Notes under the pieces: generated by a model
The model's input: only the letters and a program-made list of their open reading frames with translations
Told to the model about the DNA's origin: nothing
Database searches by the model: none
Assembly: GCF_900456775.1 (NCBI RefSeq)
Contig: NZ_UAUL01000011.1
Span: forward strand, 119,566-183,565
Direction of reading: 5' to 3'
DNA from: Sarcina ventriculi
GTDB taxonomy: Bacteria; Bacillota; Clostridia; Clostridiales; Clostridiaceae
DNA: 64,000 nucleotides
Shown: in pieces, positions 34,478-44,143 of the stretch
Layout: every line of letters begins with the position of its first letter
Numbering within the stretch: the stretch's first letter is position 1
Position numbers and translations under genes: made by a program

Positions 34478-36238
34478 ATGGATTTTAACATTTTAAATAA
34501 AATAAATACACCAGATGATGTTAAAAAACTTAACACAGCTGAATTAAAAGAATTAGCTTCAGATATAAGAGAAGCGTTATTAAGAAAAGTTAGTACTAAG
34601 GGTGGACATTTTGGACCAAATCTTGGAATGGTTGAAGCAACTATAGCTATGCATTATGTATTTAATTCACCGGTTGATAAAATAGTTTATGATGTATCTC
34701 ATCAATCATATCCACACAAAATGTTGACAGGAAGAAAAAATGCTTTTACAAATCCTGAAGAATATCATTCTGTAACAGGATATACTTCTCAGCATGAAAG
34801 TGAGCACGACTTTTTTACAATAGGACATACTTCAACTTCAGTTAGTTTAGCTTGTGGTCTTGCAAAAGCTCGTGATGTAAAAGGTGAAAAAGGAAATGTT
34901 ATCGCTGTTATTGGTGATGGATCTTTAAGTGGTGGAGAAGCTTATGAAGGATTAAATAATGCTGCTGAGTTAGGAAATAATATGATAATTGTTGTAAATG
35001 ACAATGATATGTCTATTGCTGAAAACCACGGTGGTTTATATAAAAATTTAAAATTACTTCGTGAAACTAAAGGTCAAGCTGAAAATAACTTCTTTAAAAC
35101 TTTAGGTCTTGATTATGTATTTGTAGATGGTCATGATATAGAAGCCTTAATTGAAACTTTTTCAAAGGTTAAAGATATAGACCATCCAATAGTAGTTCAT
35201 ATGTATACTATTAAAGGAAAAGGATATGATAAAGCTGTAGAAAATAAAGAACCTTTCCACTATACAATGCCATTTGACTTGGAAACAGGAAAACTTTTAG
35301 GAGATTTCTCAGCTGAAACATACATAAGTATTTTAAGTAATTTCTTAGAAGAAAATGCTAGACGTGATAAAAAAGTTGTAGGAATAACTGCAGCAACTCC
35401 ATCATTTATGGGACTTAATAGTTTAAGAACTCCAGAGTTTAAAGGCCAATATATTGATGTTGGAATAGCTGAAGAACATGCTATAGCATTAGCTTCAGGT
35501 ATGGCATCTCAAGGAGCTAAACCAGTAGCTGTATTTATGAGTTCATTTATACAAAGAACATATGACCAATTATCACAAGACCTTGCTATAAATAATAATC
35601 CTGCACTTATAGTTGTTAATGCTGGTGGAATATCAGGAGCTGATGTAACTCACCTTGGATTATTCGATATACCTTTAATATCTAATATACCAAACATAGT
35701 TTATCTTGCTCCAACTAGTAAGGAAGAATACCTTGCAATGCTTCAATGGGGATTAGATCAACAAGAACAACCTGTTGTAGTTCGTACTCCAAGTGCTGAA
35801 GTTGTTTCAACAGGAGAAAAAATTGAACCTGATTTTAGCAAATTAAACACTTATAAAAAAGTAGCTCAAGGAAACAAAGTTGCAATTATTGGACTTGGAG
35901 CTTTCTTTAAACTTGGACAAGAAGTTAAAAAACATTTAAAAGAAACAACAGGAATAGATGCAACACTTATAAATCCAAGATTTATAACAGGATTAGATAA
36001 AAATATGTTAAATAGCCTTGTAGAGGATCATGAAGTAGTTATAACTCTTGAAGATGGATTATTAAATGGTGGATTTGGTGAAAAAATTGCTAGATTCTAT
36101 GGAGATAAAGATGTTAAAGTTCTAAATTTTGGTGCTACTAAAGAATTTACAGATAGCGTACCAGTTGAAGAATTATATACTCGTTATCACTTAACAAAAG
36201 AATTAATTGTTGATGATATAAAATCTGCTCTTAAATAA
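34478..36238 (+). CDS. DXS-like ThDP transketolase
   Basis: The 586-residue enzyme resembles 1-deoxy-D-xylulose-5-phosphate synthase. It has KGGHFGPNLGMVE, VSHQSYPHKMLTGR, the ThDP-Mg motif GDGSLSGGEAYEGLNN (about 145-160), NDNDMSIAENHGG, and the catalytic-Glu block VGIAEEHAIALASG. A C-terminal domain with GGFGEKIA follows. It is somewhat shorter than typical DXS (about 620), with reduced N-terminal parts. Many clostridia carry a second, stand-alone DXS-like gene whose product may serve another aldehyde. The MerR-type promoter upstream argues for an inducible, non-housekeeping role. TTAGGAGG precedes ATG. Confidence 0.8.
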   Translation: MDFNILNKINTPDDVKKLNTAELKELASDIREALLRKVSTKGGHFGPNLGMVEATIAMHYVFNSPVDKIVYDVSHQSYPHKMLTGRKNAFTNPEEYHSVTGYTSQHESEHDFFTIGHTSTSVSLACGLAKARDVKGEKGNVIAVIGDGSLSGGEAYEGLNNAAELGNNMIIVVNDNDMSIAENHGGLYKNLKLLRETKGQAENNFFKTLGLDYVFVDGHDIEALIETFSKVKDIDHPIVVHMYTIKGKGYDKAVENKEPFHYTMPFDLETGKLLGDFSAETYISILSNFLEENARRDKKVVGITAATPSFMGLNSLRTPEFKGQYIDVGIAEEHAIALASGMASQGAKPVAVFMSSFIQRTYDQLSQDLAINNNPALIVVNAGGISGADVTHLGLFDIPLISNIPNIVYLAPTSKEEYLAMLQWGLDQQEQPVVVRTPSAEVVSTGEKIEPDFSKLNTYKKVAQGNKVAIIGLGAFFKLGQEVKKHLKETTGIDATLINPRFITGLDKNMLNSLVEDHEVVITLEDGLLNGGFGEKIARFYGDKDVKVLNFGATKEFTDSVPVEELYTRYHLTKELIVDDIKSALK

Positions 36239-36241
36239 TAC

Positions 36242-36286
36242 AAAAATAAATCCTATATCTTAAATTAAGATATAGGATTTATTTTG
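36242..36286 (+). terminator. Terminator
   Basis: CAAAAATAAATCCTATATCTT and the near-exact complement form a stem of about 20 bp after the transketolase-like gene. Confidence 0.8.
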
Positions 36287-36351
36287 CAAATATTTTAATA
36301 TTTTTATTTCTAAAAATGAACAAATCTCATATAGAAGTATATAAAATTTGC

Positions 36352-36603
36352 CTACTCTCTCATTTTTCTTACTGCTTCAAAAAAATCTTTGAAAGCACTT
36401 TCATTTTTGGAAAATAAATTAGTTACATCTTCTTTAGCCTTTATGTATTCTTGAGAATTAATATCATTATTAACTATAATTCTCATTGGTTTATGAAATT
36501 TCATAAATAATATTGGATGTTTCTTTGCAAATGATTCCATCTCTTTACAGTGTCGTTCTTCTTTAGTTGCTGTCCTTAGCCATTCAAATACATAATCGTA
36601 CAT
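36352..36603 (-). CDS. Small protein of unknown function (83 aa)
   Basis: The protein is helical and charged, with a cluster of aromatic and basic residues (KKHPILFMKFHKPMRIIVNN) in the centre. No membrane segment and no motif that I recognise. The ribosome site GGAAAGGACAG lies before ATG 36603. It stands alone between two + strand genes. Confidence 0.55.
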   Translation of the reverse strand: MYDYVFEWLRTATKEERHCKEMESFAKKHPILFMKFHKPMRIIVNNDINSQEYIKAKEDVTNLFSKNESAFKDFFEAVRKMRE

Positions 36604-36791
36604 AGTTATCTGTCCTTTCCAAAAAAATTAAATTAAATATAATTTCATTAAATTTAATATAATATAATATAGAAACAATGTCAATATTATTATTTAAAAG
36701 GTTAAAATTAAATTAAATTTATTTATTCTTATTGAAATAAAATTTAATATATGATAAATTATACTTCATTAGAAATATACGGGGGGATTTT

Positions 36792-37130
36792 ATGAAAAGA
36801 TTGATTATAAGCTTACTTTTTAGTGCATTATCTTTATATATTTGTTCTCATTTAATGAATGGAATGTATATAGGTTCGATAGGAACATTAATTGTATTGT
36901 CAATAGTTATAGGTGCATTAAACATTACTGTTAAACCTATAATGAAGTTTTTTTCATTCCCTATAACTATTTTAACTTTTGGTTTATTTTCTTTAGTTAT
37001 TAATGCAATAATACTAAAACTTGCTTTTTTTCTAGTACCTAATGCTAGTTTAGTTGGATTTTTTAATGCTATTATAGCTTCAATTCTATTATCTTTTTTA
37101 AATTGGATATTCAATGGATTGGTAAGATAA
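36792..37130 (+). CDS. YvlD/phage-holin-4 superfamily membrane protein
   Basis: This 112-residue protein has four hydrophobic segments and the family core GALNITVKPIMKFFSFPITI (about 42-61), followed by LTFGLFSLVINAIIL. The family (Pfam Phage_holin_4_2; YvlD in Bacillus) is chromosomal and envelope-stress linked, not a true holin here. ATACGGGGGGATTTT gives an unusually G-rich ribosome site. Monocistronic. Confidence 0.85.
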   Translation: MKRLIISLLFSALSLYICSHLMNGMYIGSIGTLIVLSIVIGALNITVKPIMKFFSFPITILTFGLFSLVINAIILKLAFFLVPNASLVGFFNAIIASILLSFLNWIFNGLVR

Positions 37131-37142
37131 TAAGAATATATT

Positions 37143-37187
37143 AAAGTCTTCATTTTTAATAAATTTAAAAATGAAGACTTTTTATAA
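37143..37187. terminator. Bidirectional terminator
   Basis: AAAGTCTTCATTTTTAA and its complement form a 17-bp stem between convergent genes. Confidence 0.9.
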
Positions 37188-37228
37188 TTTAATTATTAAT
37201 TTGTTGATTATATTATAGAAAATATTTT

Positions 37229-38089
37229 TTAATTTTCGTTAATAATTTCTAAAATATCTTTTAATGCTTCCTTTGCTTCCTTAACTGGAAGTATTGGATA
37301 TACATGCATCATCTTTTTCTTTTCAGTAAATTTAAGTTTTATTTGTTTTTCTTCACACATTTTTTTAAATTTTATTCCATCTGGATATAGCATATCATAC
37401 GTTCCAAAAAATATGTACATATCATTTAAATTATCTAGTTCTCCATACATAGGTGATAAGTATGGAGTATGTAAATCATCTTCTCCTGCATATTTAGTTG
37501 TTTCTTCAGCAAGTTCATAACTAAGCCAAGGATCGTTTTTTTCCATGGCAGCAATATCAGGATTTGTTTCAGCCATATCAAGATATGGGGAAATCATAAT
37601 ATTTTTTTGTGGAAGAGGTATATTGTTATCTCTTAAATACATGCAAAATCCAAGAGCAAATCCCCCTCCTGCGGAATCTCCCATAATTATAATATTATCA
37701 TTATTATATTTTTTTAACATATCATTATAAATTTCTATAACCATTTCATAAGATTCTTTATATGTACGAGGCACTAAAGGATAATCTGGTGCTATTATAT
37801 CTCTATTTGTTTTATTAGCAATATTAATTAAAAACTTCCAATGAGCTTTAGCAAAACTATTAATATATGAGCCACCATGTAAATATAATATAGCTTTTTT
37901 GTTACCTTTATTTTTATAAAGAGTAAATACATTTTGACCATTTACTTGTCTGCATTCTTTATGTAAACCCTTTAACATCTTATCAGGTGGATTACTATAA
38001 TCACCACCATTCATCAAAAATTTACCACCCCCATGTTTTACATCAAATATTCGGAATGTGGTTCTTAAACACCATGCCGAAAAACTCAT
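37229..38089 (-). CDS. Alpha/beta-hydrolase esterase, HSL family
   Basis: This 286-residue esterase has the oxyanion HGG motif in AILYLHGGSYINSF (about 67-80). Its nucleophile is in IIMGDSAGGGFAL, acid near FFGTYDMLYPDG and His in MMHVYPILP. It is like the hormone-sensitive-lipase group. It is the second such esterase in the window, unrelated by position to the first (16320-17207). It starts 28 nt after the stop of the large coiled-coil gene and may be co-transcribed with it. Confidence 0.85.
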   Translation of the reverse strand: MSFSAWCLRTTFRIFDVKHGGGKFLMNGGDYSNPPDKMLKGLHKECRQVNGQNVFTLYKNKGNKKAILYLHGGSYINSFAKAHWKFLINIANKTNRDIIAPDYPLVPRTYKESYEMVIEIYNDMLKKYNNDNIIIMGDSAGGGFALGFCMYLRDNNIPLPQKNIMISPYLDMAETNPDIAAMEKNDPWLSYELAEETTKYAGEDDLHTPYLSPMYGELDNLNDMYIFFGTYDMLYPDGIKFKKMCEEKQIKLKFTEKKKMMHVYPILPVKEAKEALKDILEIINEN

Positions 38090-38117
38090 TAAAAAATCAC
38101 CTCATTTATTCATTAAA

Positions 38118-40457
38118 TTATGACTTAAGAAAAGGTATTTTCACCCTTTTTCCTTTAAATTCATACACAAAAAAATGTTCTACCGTATATTCTTCATTTT
38201 CTTGAGAAACAATTTTTTCATATTTGGTATTCAATATTGTAAAATTTTCTTTAAACTCTTTAGCTATGCTCAAAGGAACAGGTATTTTTACCTCTTCATT
38301 ATTCACTTTTGCATTAAAAACTTCTAAATCAGCATTATATACACCTATATTAATAGTCTTTTTATACTTTTCGTAATAATAATTAAATATATCATCAATG
38401 TTAATAGTCACTCCAGAATCAACCAAAAAAGAATATTCTTTAATTTTATTCTTTAATTTTATTAATTCTTCATTTTTATTTTTTAATGTATATTCTAATT
38501 TTTTAACATCTTCGTCAATTTCCTCTGTTATTTGAATTTTTAAAGCAGCTATTTTTTCTTTAATATAATTATTTTCTTTATATGTCTTTGTTATATCATC
38601 TATTTTAAAATTTTTGCGTTTTTCATAATCCGTAGTTTTTTCAAACTCATTTTTTTCTCCAATTTCTAAAGTTACAGCCTCCATTATATACTCATTTAAA
38701 TTTTCATTTACGACCTCATTTACCCTATTTTCTAGAGAATTTTTAACATCTTCTTTACGATTTTCTATGCTTTTTATAGAATCTATAATATCATTTTTTA
38801 GTTTTTTAAGATTATCAATTTCATCTATGTAATTTTTAGAATTTATAATTAATCTTTTAAATTGCTTTTCATTTTCATAAATTAAATTATCTAAGTAAGA
38901 GTGTATTTCTTGCTCTATATCTTTTATTGATTTATTTATTGATTGTTCATAAGAGGCAGTAGCCTCTTCTATATCATATCGAATTATAGCATTATTATTT
39001 AATAATTCTCCTCCATTTAAGGCAAGCTTTTTAAATTTTCCTATTGTACTTTTAGTTTTAAGCATTTTAAACATTTTATCTAAATCATTATCTAAAATTC
39101 TAAAAGCTTCACTTTTAAATTTATAGGAGTCTGATAAAGCTACTAGATTTAAAGTTGTATGACCTACTATATTTGTATCGTTTATATCAAAAGTATCTTT
39201 TAATAACTTAATTCCATCTAAATCTTCCTTGATAACAAAATGCATAAGTGGAGATATGCCCCATTTATCCTTAAGATATTTTAAATTATTATTTTCTTTA
39301 AAAAAACTATAATTTTTACTTTCTATAGCCTCTTTAATTGTTTTACTAGCTTTTTCTTTTTTTAATTGTAATTTATTTTTTAATTCATTTGCCAAATCAT
39401 AATTACTTTTGGGTATAGATTGTATATTTATCATAGCACCTAAAAAATCAAGAGATTCAATTTGAGTTATTATATATTCTTTAGTATAAGATTTTTTTGG
39501 ATTTATTTCTTTTAATGTATTTAAAATGTTAAACGTTTCATCAAATTCTCCGTTTAACAATGTTTCTTGTACTCTCTTTTCAAGAGATACTATGTAATCT
39601 TCCTTTAATGTTTTAATTCTTGATATTTCTCTCTCTAATTCTTTAATAGGCTTTATATTTAATGATTTTTGTTTGTTTACAACTATTACTGCTTGATCAT
39701 ATTCATGGTTTTCGATAAGTTTATTTTTTTTATCTGCTAATAAATTAAATTGATATTGTAATTTTCTTATTTTTATATTTTCTTTTAATTTAGTCATAAT
39801 ATCTTCATTCAATTGATTTAACTCTTTGAGTTTTAAAAAATATTTATCAACTTCTTGAAAATTAAATTTTTCAAGGAAGATTAAACAACCTAAGTAATAT
39901 AGCATTGTATCTGTTTTTATATTATATCGTTTTATAATTACCTTATTTAAAATTAAGAAATCATGCTCAAGATTTGTATATATATTCTCCTTAATTTTAG
40001 ATTTAATATCATTTAACTTATTATTTACATAGTTTTCATATATATTTTTTAATGTTTTTTCTTCTGATATTAAAAATGTCTTTAACATCATAAAAAATTT
40101 AATAAATTCATCTTTACTTAAATGCAATGATTTATTGTTTGTTAACATTATTTTTTTCTCACAATCTATGCCACCTATGATTAAATCTTCATAGGATATT
40201 TTGTCTGCACTACAAAATGTGTGTTTAATCCCTATAAAATTATCGCAAATTAGTAAACCATCCTTACCAGATTTTAAAAATGTTGTATCATATAAAGCAA
40301 TCACATGAGTATTATCTACTTCATATATCTTTGTAGCATTTATAAGTTTTTTGTTTGGTATATAATCTAGGTGTAAAATACCATTTATTAAAATAGATTT
40401 ATTTTCATATAAAAAATTTCGTAATTTTTCTTTGTTAATTAATAATGTATAAGGCAT
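38118..40457 (-). CDS. Large coiled-coil protein with an ankyrin-like segment
   Basis: ATG 40457 lies 5 nt after GGGAGGAG; an upstream ATG overlaps that site, so I use 40457 (779 residues). The first 120 residues include HVIALYDTTFLKSGKDGLLI, resembling a PH-like N-module (DGL-type) attached to several bacterial stress proteins. Residues about 145-410 are TPR-like helices. WGISPLMHFVIKEDLDGIKL (about 410) and the following TNIVGHTTLNLVAL look like two ankyrin repeats. Residues 500-700 form long coiled coils, and a beta-rich end follows (DLEVFNAKVNNEEVKIPVPL). No membrane segment. Function unknown. Confidence 0.6.
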   Translation of the reverse strand: MPYTLLINKEKLRNFLYENKSILINGILHLDYIPNKKLINATKIYEVDNTHVIALYDTTFLKSGKDGLLICDNFIGIKHTFCSADKISYEDLIIGGIDCEKKIMLTNNKSLHLSKDEFIKFFMMLKTFLISEEKTLKNIYENYVNNKLNDIKSKIKENIYTNLEHDFLILNKVIIKRYNIKTDTMLYYLGCLIFLEKFNFQEVDKYFLKLKELNQLNEDIMTKLKENIKIRKLQYQFNLLADKKNKLIENHEYDQAVIVVNKQKSLNIKPIKELEREISRIKTLKEDYIVSLEKRVQETLLNGEFDETFNILNTLKEINPKKSYTKEYIITQIESLDFLGAMINIQSIPKSNYDLANELKNKLQLKKEKASKTIKEAIESKNYSFFKENNNLKYLKDKWGISPLMHFVIKEDLDGIKLLKDTFDINDTNIVGHTTLNLVALSDSYKFKSEAFRILDNDLDKMFKMLKTKSTIGKFKKLALNGGELLNNNAIIRYDIEEATASYEQSINKSIKDIEQEIHSYLDNLIYENEKQFKRLIINSKNYIDEIDNLKKLKNDIIDSIKSIENRKEDVKNSLENRVNEVVNENLNEYIMEAVTLEIGEKNEFEKTTDYEKRKNFKIDDITKTYKENNYIKEKIAALKIQITEEIDEDVKKLEYTLKNKNEELIKLKNKIKEYSFLVDSGVTINIDDIFNYYYEKYKKTINIGVYNADLEVFNAKVNNEEVKIPVPLSIAKEFKENFTILNTKYEKIVSQENEEYTVEHFFVYEFKGKRVKIPFLKS

Positions 40458-40593
40458 ATGAACTCCTCCCATTTATTATTAAATAAAAATAGCTTATTTT
40501 ATAATTATACAATTAACTTTTCAAATAAAGATTAATTTTTTCTTATAAAGTGTTTAATTACTAATTGTATTTTATAAAATTAAACTTATAAGC

Positions 40594-40630
40594 ATAAAAA
40601 GATGACCTCTATTAATAGAAGTCACCTTTA
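40594..40630 (-). terminator. Terminator of the decarboxylase gene
   Basis: On the minus strand AAAGGTGACTTCTAT pairs with ATAGAGGTCATCTTT (two G-U pairs in RNA), followed by T. Confidence 0.8.
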
Positions 40631-40676
40631 AATTTAATTTACAATCTTTTTAATTTTTATTTATATATAATATATA

Positions 40677-42335
40677 TTAGTAGTTATTTTGAGAACTAAA
40701 TAGACTTGCTTCTTGTCTTAATGATTTTGGAGCATCCATTTTATCCATTACTACTTCAACAAAAGCAATACCTTCTGTTCCTTTGTTTATTTCTTCCATT
40801 GCAGCTGCTAATTCTTTTTCAGTTGTAACTTTGAAACAAGTTGGTTGTATATCTCTTTCAGTAGCTAATGTTTTTACAAGTTCTGCATATTGCCACATTT
40901 GAATATGGTTATATTCTCTTTCAGGTCCGTGGATTAATCTTTCAATTGTATATCCATCATTGTTAACTACAAATAATACTGTATTTAATTTTTGTCTTAT
41001 CATTGTTGAAACTTCTTGAACTGTTAATTGGAATGAACCATCACCACTTAAAAGAATGTTTCTTCTGCTCTTATCAGCTAAATGAGTTCCTAAAACTGCA
41101 GGAGTAGCATATCCAATTGACATCCAAGATCCTTGACCTACAAAGCTTGATCCTTCTGGGAATCTCATATTACATGCTCCACTATATGATGTTCCTGTTT
41201 CACCAACTAATACATCATTAGGTTTTAAGAACGCTTCCATTTGTTTGAAATATCTATCTTGAGTTAATTTAGCATCTGTTGGAACAAATTTTTCTACTGC
41301 TTCTCTTTCTACTTTTACATCGTTATGGAATTTTATTTTAGCATCTGTTAAAGCTTTTATAACATCTTTAATGTAAAGTCCAGTATAAATAGTTTCTCCA
41401 ATTCTACAATCAGTTAAACCAATTTCTATCATTTTAACATCTTTATTTATATATCTAAATCCAGCTGTTGTAGTATCTATGAATTTAACTCCAAATAGTA
41501 AAACTATATCAGAAGCTTTGCAAAGTTCTTTAACTAAATCTGAACTAGTTTCTCCTGAGAATAATCCAGCAAAGTATGGATTGCTTTCTGATACTGCTGT
41601 CTTTCCTATACTTAAAGTGTTTACTGGGATTTTTGCTTCATTTATAAATCCTTCTAATTCTTTTTCAGCTTTAGCTCTTAATACTTCATAATCAGCTAAA
41701 ATATGTTGTCCTTTTGAGCTTGCAACCATTTCTTTTACATCATTTACGAATTTCTCTAAAGTTTTCTCGTTGCTTCTCATAGTTAAGTTTAGCGGTTTCA
41801 TTTCGTCGATTTCTATTTCTTTTGAAACTATATCAACTGGTAATTCTATATAACCTGGTAATTGATATTTATATATTGATTCTATAACTCTATCGATTTC
41901 TTCAGCTGCATTATATTCGCTTATGATTGATTGAAATTCTGTTATTTCTCTAAACATTCTTTCAAAAGTGTCGAATTCTCCTCTAGCAGTTGAATGGTGA
42001 ACTAGCTTTCTGTTTTGTTGAACTAAAGCTGATGGTACACCTGATATATGTAATACTGGAACATTTTCTGCAAATGAACCTGTTGTAGCATTTATTGCAC
42101 TAAGTGAACCAACTCCATAAGTTGTAAGTATTACACCAAATCCTCTAAGTCTTGCATATCCATCTGCTGCATATCCTGCATTAAGTTCATTACAGCTTCC
42201 AACCCATTCAATATCTTTAGAATCTTCAACATAATCTAAAAATCCTAAGTTATAATCTCCAGGAACTCCAAACATATGCTCTACATTTACTTCTTTTAAT
42301 CTTTTTAATAAGTATTCTGCAATTGTTATTTTCAT
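40677..42335 (-). CDS. Thiamine-diphosphate 2-keto-acid decarboxylase (Pdc/IpdC type)
   Basis: ATG 42335 follows TTGGAGGAAATACATA; the upstream ATG would place that site inside the gene. The 552-residue enzyme has the cofactor Glu in VGSCNELNAGYAADGYAR (about 44-61) and the paired active-site histidines in RKLVHHSTARGEF. It also has the ThDP-Mg motif LLSGDGSFQLTVQEVS with NNDGYTIE. It decarboxylates pyruvate, indolepyruvate or branched 2-keto acids to aldehydes in the cytoplasm. The substrate cannot be fixed from motifs. Direct repeats lie upstream at 42521-42550. Confidence 0.9.
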   Translation of the reverse strand: MKITIAEYLLKRLKEVNVEHMFGVPGDYNLGFLDYVEDSKDIEWVGSCNELNAGYAADGYARLRGFGVILTTYGVGSLSAINATTGSFAENVPVLHISGVPSALVQQNRKLVHHSTARGEFDTFERMFREITEFQSIISEYNAAEEIDRVIESIYKYQLPGYIELPVDIVSKEIEIDEMKPLNLTMRSNEKTLEKFVNDVKEMVASSKGQHILADYEVLRAKAEKELEGFINEAKIPVNTLSIGKTAVSESNPYFAGLFSGETSSDLVKELCKASDIVLLFGVKFIDTTTAGFRYINKDVKMIEIGLTDCRIGETIYTGLYIKDVIKALTDAKIKFHNDVKVEREAVEKFVPTDAKLTQDRYFKQMEAFLKPNDVLVGETGTSYSGACNMRFPEGSSFVGQGSWMSIGYATPAVLGTHLADKSRRNILLSGDGSFQLTVQEVSTMIRQKLNTVLFVVNNDGYTIERLIHGPEREYNHIQMWQYAELVKTLATERDIQPTCFKVTTEKELAAAMEEINKGTEGIAFVEVVMDKMDAPKSLRQEASLFSSQNNY

Positions 42336-42520
42336 TATGTATTTCCTCCAATTCATTTTTTATTTATAAGATAAACTATGTATATATAATACACCTTTAA
42401 ATAGCTTTTAGTAAAAATTAATATAAACGATTTATCTGATGTTATTTTTAAATTTTTAGCGTTTACAAATCTTATTTTCTCTGTCTATCGTAAATTTTCT
42501 TTTTTTTACAATACTATCAT

Positions 42521-42550
42521 TTTATTCATAAAATATAGTTTATTCATAAG
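42521..42550. repeat. Direct repeats upstream of the decarboxylase
   Basis: TTTATTCATAA occurs at 42521 and again at 42539, one 18-bp period apart, about 190 bp upstream of the decarboxylase start. It is a candidate regulator site. The rest of 42336-42599 is AT-rich without a gene. Confidence 0.4.
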
Positions 42551-42599
42551 ATACACTCTTATCATCTTATTTAAAATATTCAGATTATTTTAAATAATA

Positions 42600-42642
42600 A
42601 AATAGACTACATTTAAATAAAAGTTTAATGTAGTCTATTTCT
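42600..42642 (-). terminator. Terminator of the NRAMP-like gene
   Basis: AAATAGACTACATT and its complement form a 14-bp stem with a 13-nt loop, followed by TTTTATT on the minus strand. Confidence 0.85.
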
Positions 42643-42655
42643 ATTAACTTTATAT

Positions 42656-43915
42656 TTAGAATGTTAAATATAAGGTAAGCACTCCTAACACTGTTATAAC
42701 GATATATATAATGATTAAAATTATTTTTTCCCACAAATGTAAAGCATGCTTTTTAGGTAGAACTTTCCAAGCCAAAGCTATCAAAAAGCCTAAAACTATC
42801 GGAAGAAGAACTGTATTTAAAATTTCAACACCTAATGTTAATGGTACTAATGGAATTCCTGACAATACTATAATTCCAGCTATTATTAAAAGCGTACTAT
42901 AAAATATATAAAATGCAGGTGCTTCACTCCATTTGCAATTTAAGCTAGATGGTTTTTTAAATATTTCTCCAAATCCCCATGAAGAGGCTAATGTAACAAC
43001 TATAGCTGCAACCAGCGCTGCACCTGTAAGTCCAACTGCAAATAGTATTTTTCCTGTAGCTTCGCCTAAAAATGGTGTTAAAGCTTGACTAATTTGTTGT
43101 ACTGTATTAAGTGATGCATTTGGGTCTTTCATTCCTATTGTCGCTGCAACCGCTATAATTACTACACAACATATAAGTTGTGTTATTATTGAACCGAAAA
43201 TGGTATCTATTCTACTTGCTTTAAGATTTTTTTCTGTTAATCCTTTATCCACTACTGCACCTTGTTGATAAAATACCATCCAAGGCATTATAACTGCTCC
43301 TACATTTGCAGAAATCATTAACCAATAAGCTGAACTATTTAAAGGTTGGCTTCCAACTAAACTCATCATAACAGATGTATAATCTGGTTTGGCAAATATC
43401 ATAGCAGGTATAAATACAAGTTCAAAAGCCCCAACTACAATGGCAACTCTTTCGACCACTTTGTATTTTCCAGTAACACTTAATAATATAAGAGCTGCAA
43501 CCGCAAGTGGTACTGTAATCCATTTCGATACTCCAAATAATAATCCAACACCCATTATTCCCGAAAATTCAGTGATTAAAGCACCTATTGTCGACACGAA
43601 TAACGTACAAACTGAAAGCCATGCCCATCCCTTACCAAATGTTTCTTCTATAAGCTCTCCATGACCTTTTTTAGTTACAATTCCTATTCTAGTTGTAAGT
43701 TCTTGTACTATGTATAATATAGGAATGAGTATAAGCATAAGCCCTATTAATTTGTATCCCCATTGAGCACCTGTTTGTGCTGCAGTTATTATAGACCCTG
43801 CGTCTGTATCCGCTAACATTACTACAATTCCTGGTCCCATAGCAGATAACATGAGTAAAAATCGTTTTCCACTGCCCATTCTAGGCTTATTTACTTTACT
43901 AACGTTTATATTCAT
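42656..43915 (-). CDS. NRAMP-family divalent-metal transporter with altered site
   Basis: The 419 residues have about 11 membrane segments in the LeuT-like NRAMP order. TM1 is GPGIVVMLADTDAGSIITA (about 27-45). Where canonical Mn/Fe carriers have DPGN, this protein has DAGS, keeping the metal Asp but losing Pro and Asn. TM6 has VIMPWMVFYQQ (about 207-217), keeping Met but with Trp for His of MPH. The substrate may therefore differ from Mn or Fe. A dyad at 43952-43966 lies upstream. Start at ATG 43915 after AAGGAGGAATA. Monocistronic. Confidence 0.85.
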   Translation of the reverse strand: MNINVSKVNKPRMGSGKRFLLMLSAMGPGIVVMLADTDAGSIITAAQTGAQWGYKLIGLMLILIPILYIVQELTTRIGIVTKKGHGELIEETFGKGWAWLSVCTLFVSTIGALITEFSGIMGVGLLFGVSKWITVPLAVAALILLSVTGKYKVVERVAIVVGAFELVFIPAMIFAKPDYTSVMMSLVGSQPLNSSAYWLMISANVGAVIMPWMVFYQQGAVVDKGLTEKNLKASRIDTIFGSIITQLICCVVIIAVAATIGMKDPNASLNTVQQISQALTPFLGEATGKILFAVGLTGAALVAAIVVTLASSWGFGEIFKKPSSLNCKWSEAPAFYIFYSTLLIIAGIIVLSGIPLVPLTLGVEILNTVLLPIVLGFLIALAWKVLPKKHALHLWEKIILIIIYIVITVLGVLTLYLTF

Positions 43916-43950
43916 TATTCCTCCTTATTGATACCGATAATTAAAATTAA

Positions 43951-43968
43951 ATGATATTTATTATCAAT
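43951..43968 (-). promoter_or_regulatory. Candidate metal-regulator operator
   Basis: TGATA-TTTAT-TATCA lies about 36 bp upstream of the NRAMP-like start, with AT-rich flanks (AATTGATAATAAATATCATT on the minus strand). It resembles Fur- or MntR-type boxes; which protein binds it is unknown. Confidence 0.4.
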
Positions 43969-44098
43969 TATGTTACTAATATATTATCATATTTGTTTAG
44001 TGTAGTAAATATAATATTAGTCTAAAACCTATAAAATTTGTTTATAAAAAATTAACAATTTAATAGGTTTTATTTATAATTTATTAACAAAATTAAAT

Positions 44099-44137
44099 AA
44101 AAAATGTGATTAACTTTAAATTAATCACATTTTTTAT
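44099..44137 (-). terminator. Terminator of the radical SAM/flavoprotein operon
   Basis: AAAAAATGTGATTAA / TTAATCACATTTTTT, a 15-bp perfect stem. Confidence 0.9.
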
Positions 44138-44143
44138 ATTATG

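Noticed and set aside
36792..37130. Holin as sign of a prophage
   Set aside because: The family is a common chromosomal membrane protein (YvlD type) and no other phage gene lies nearby.
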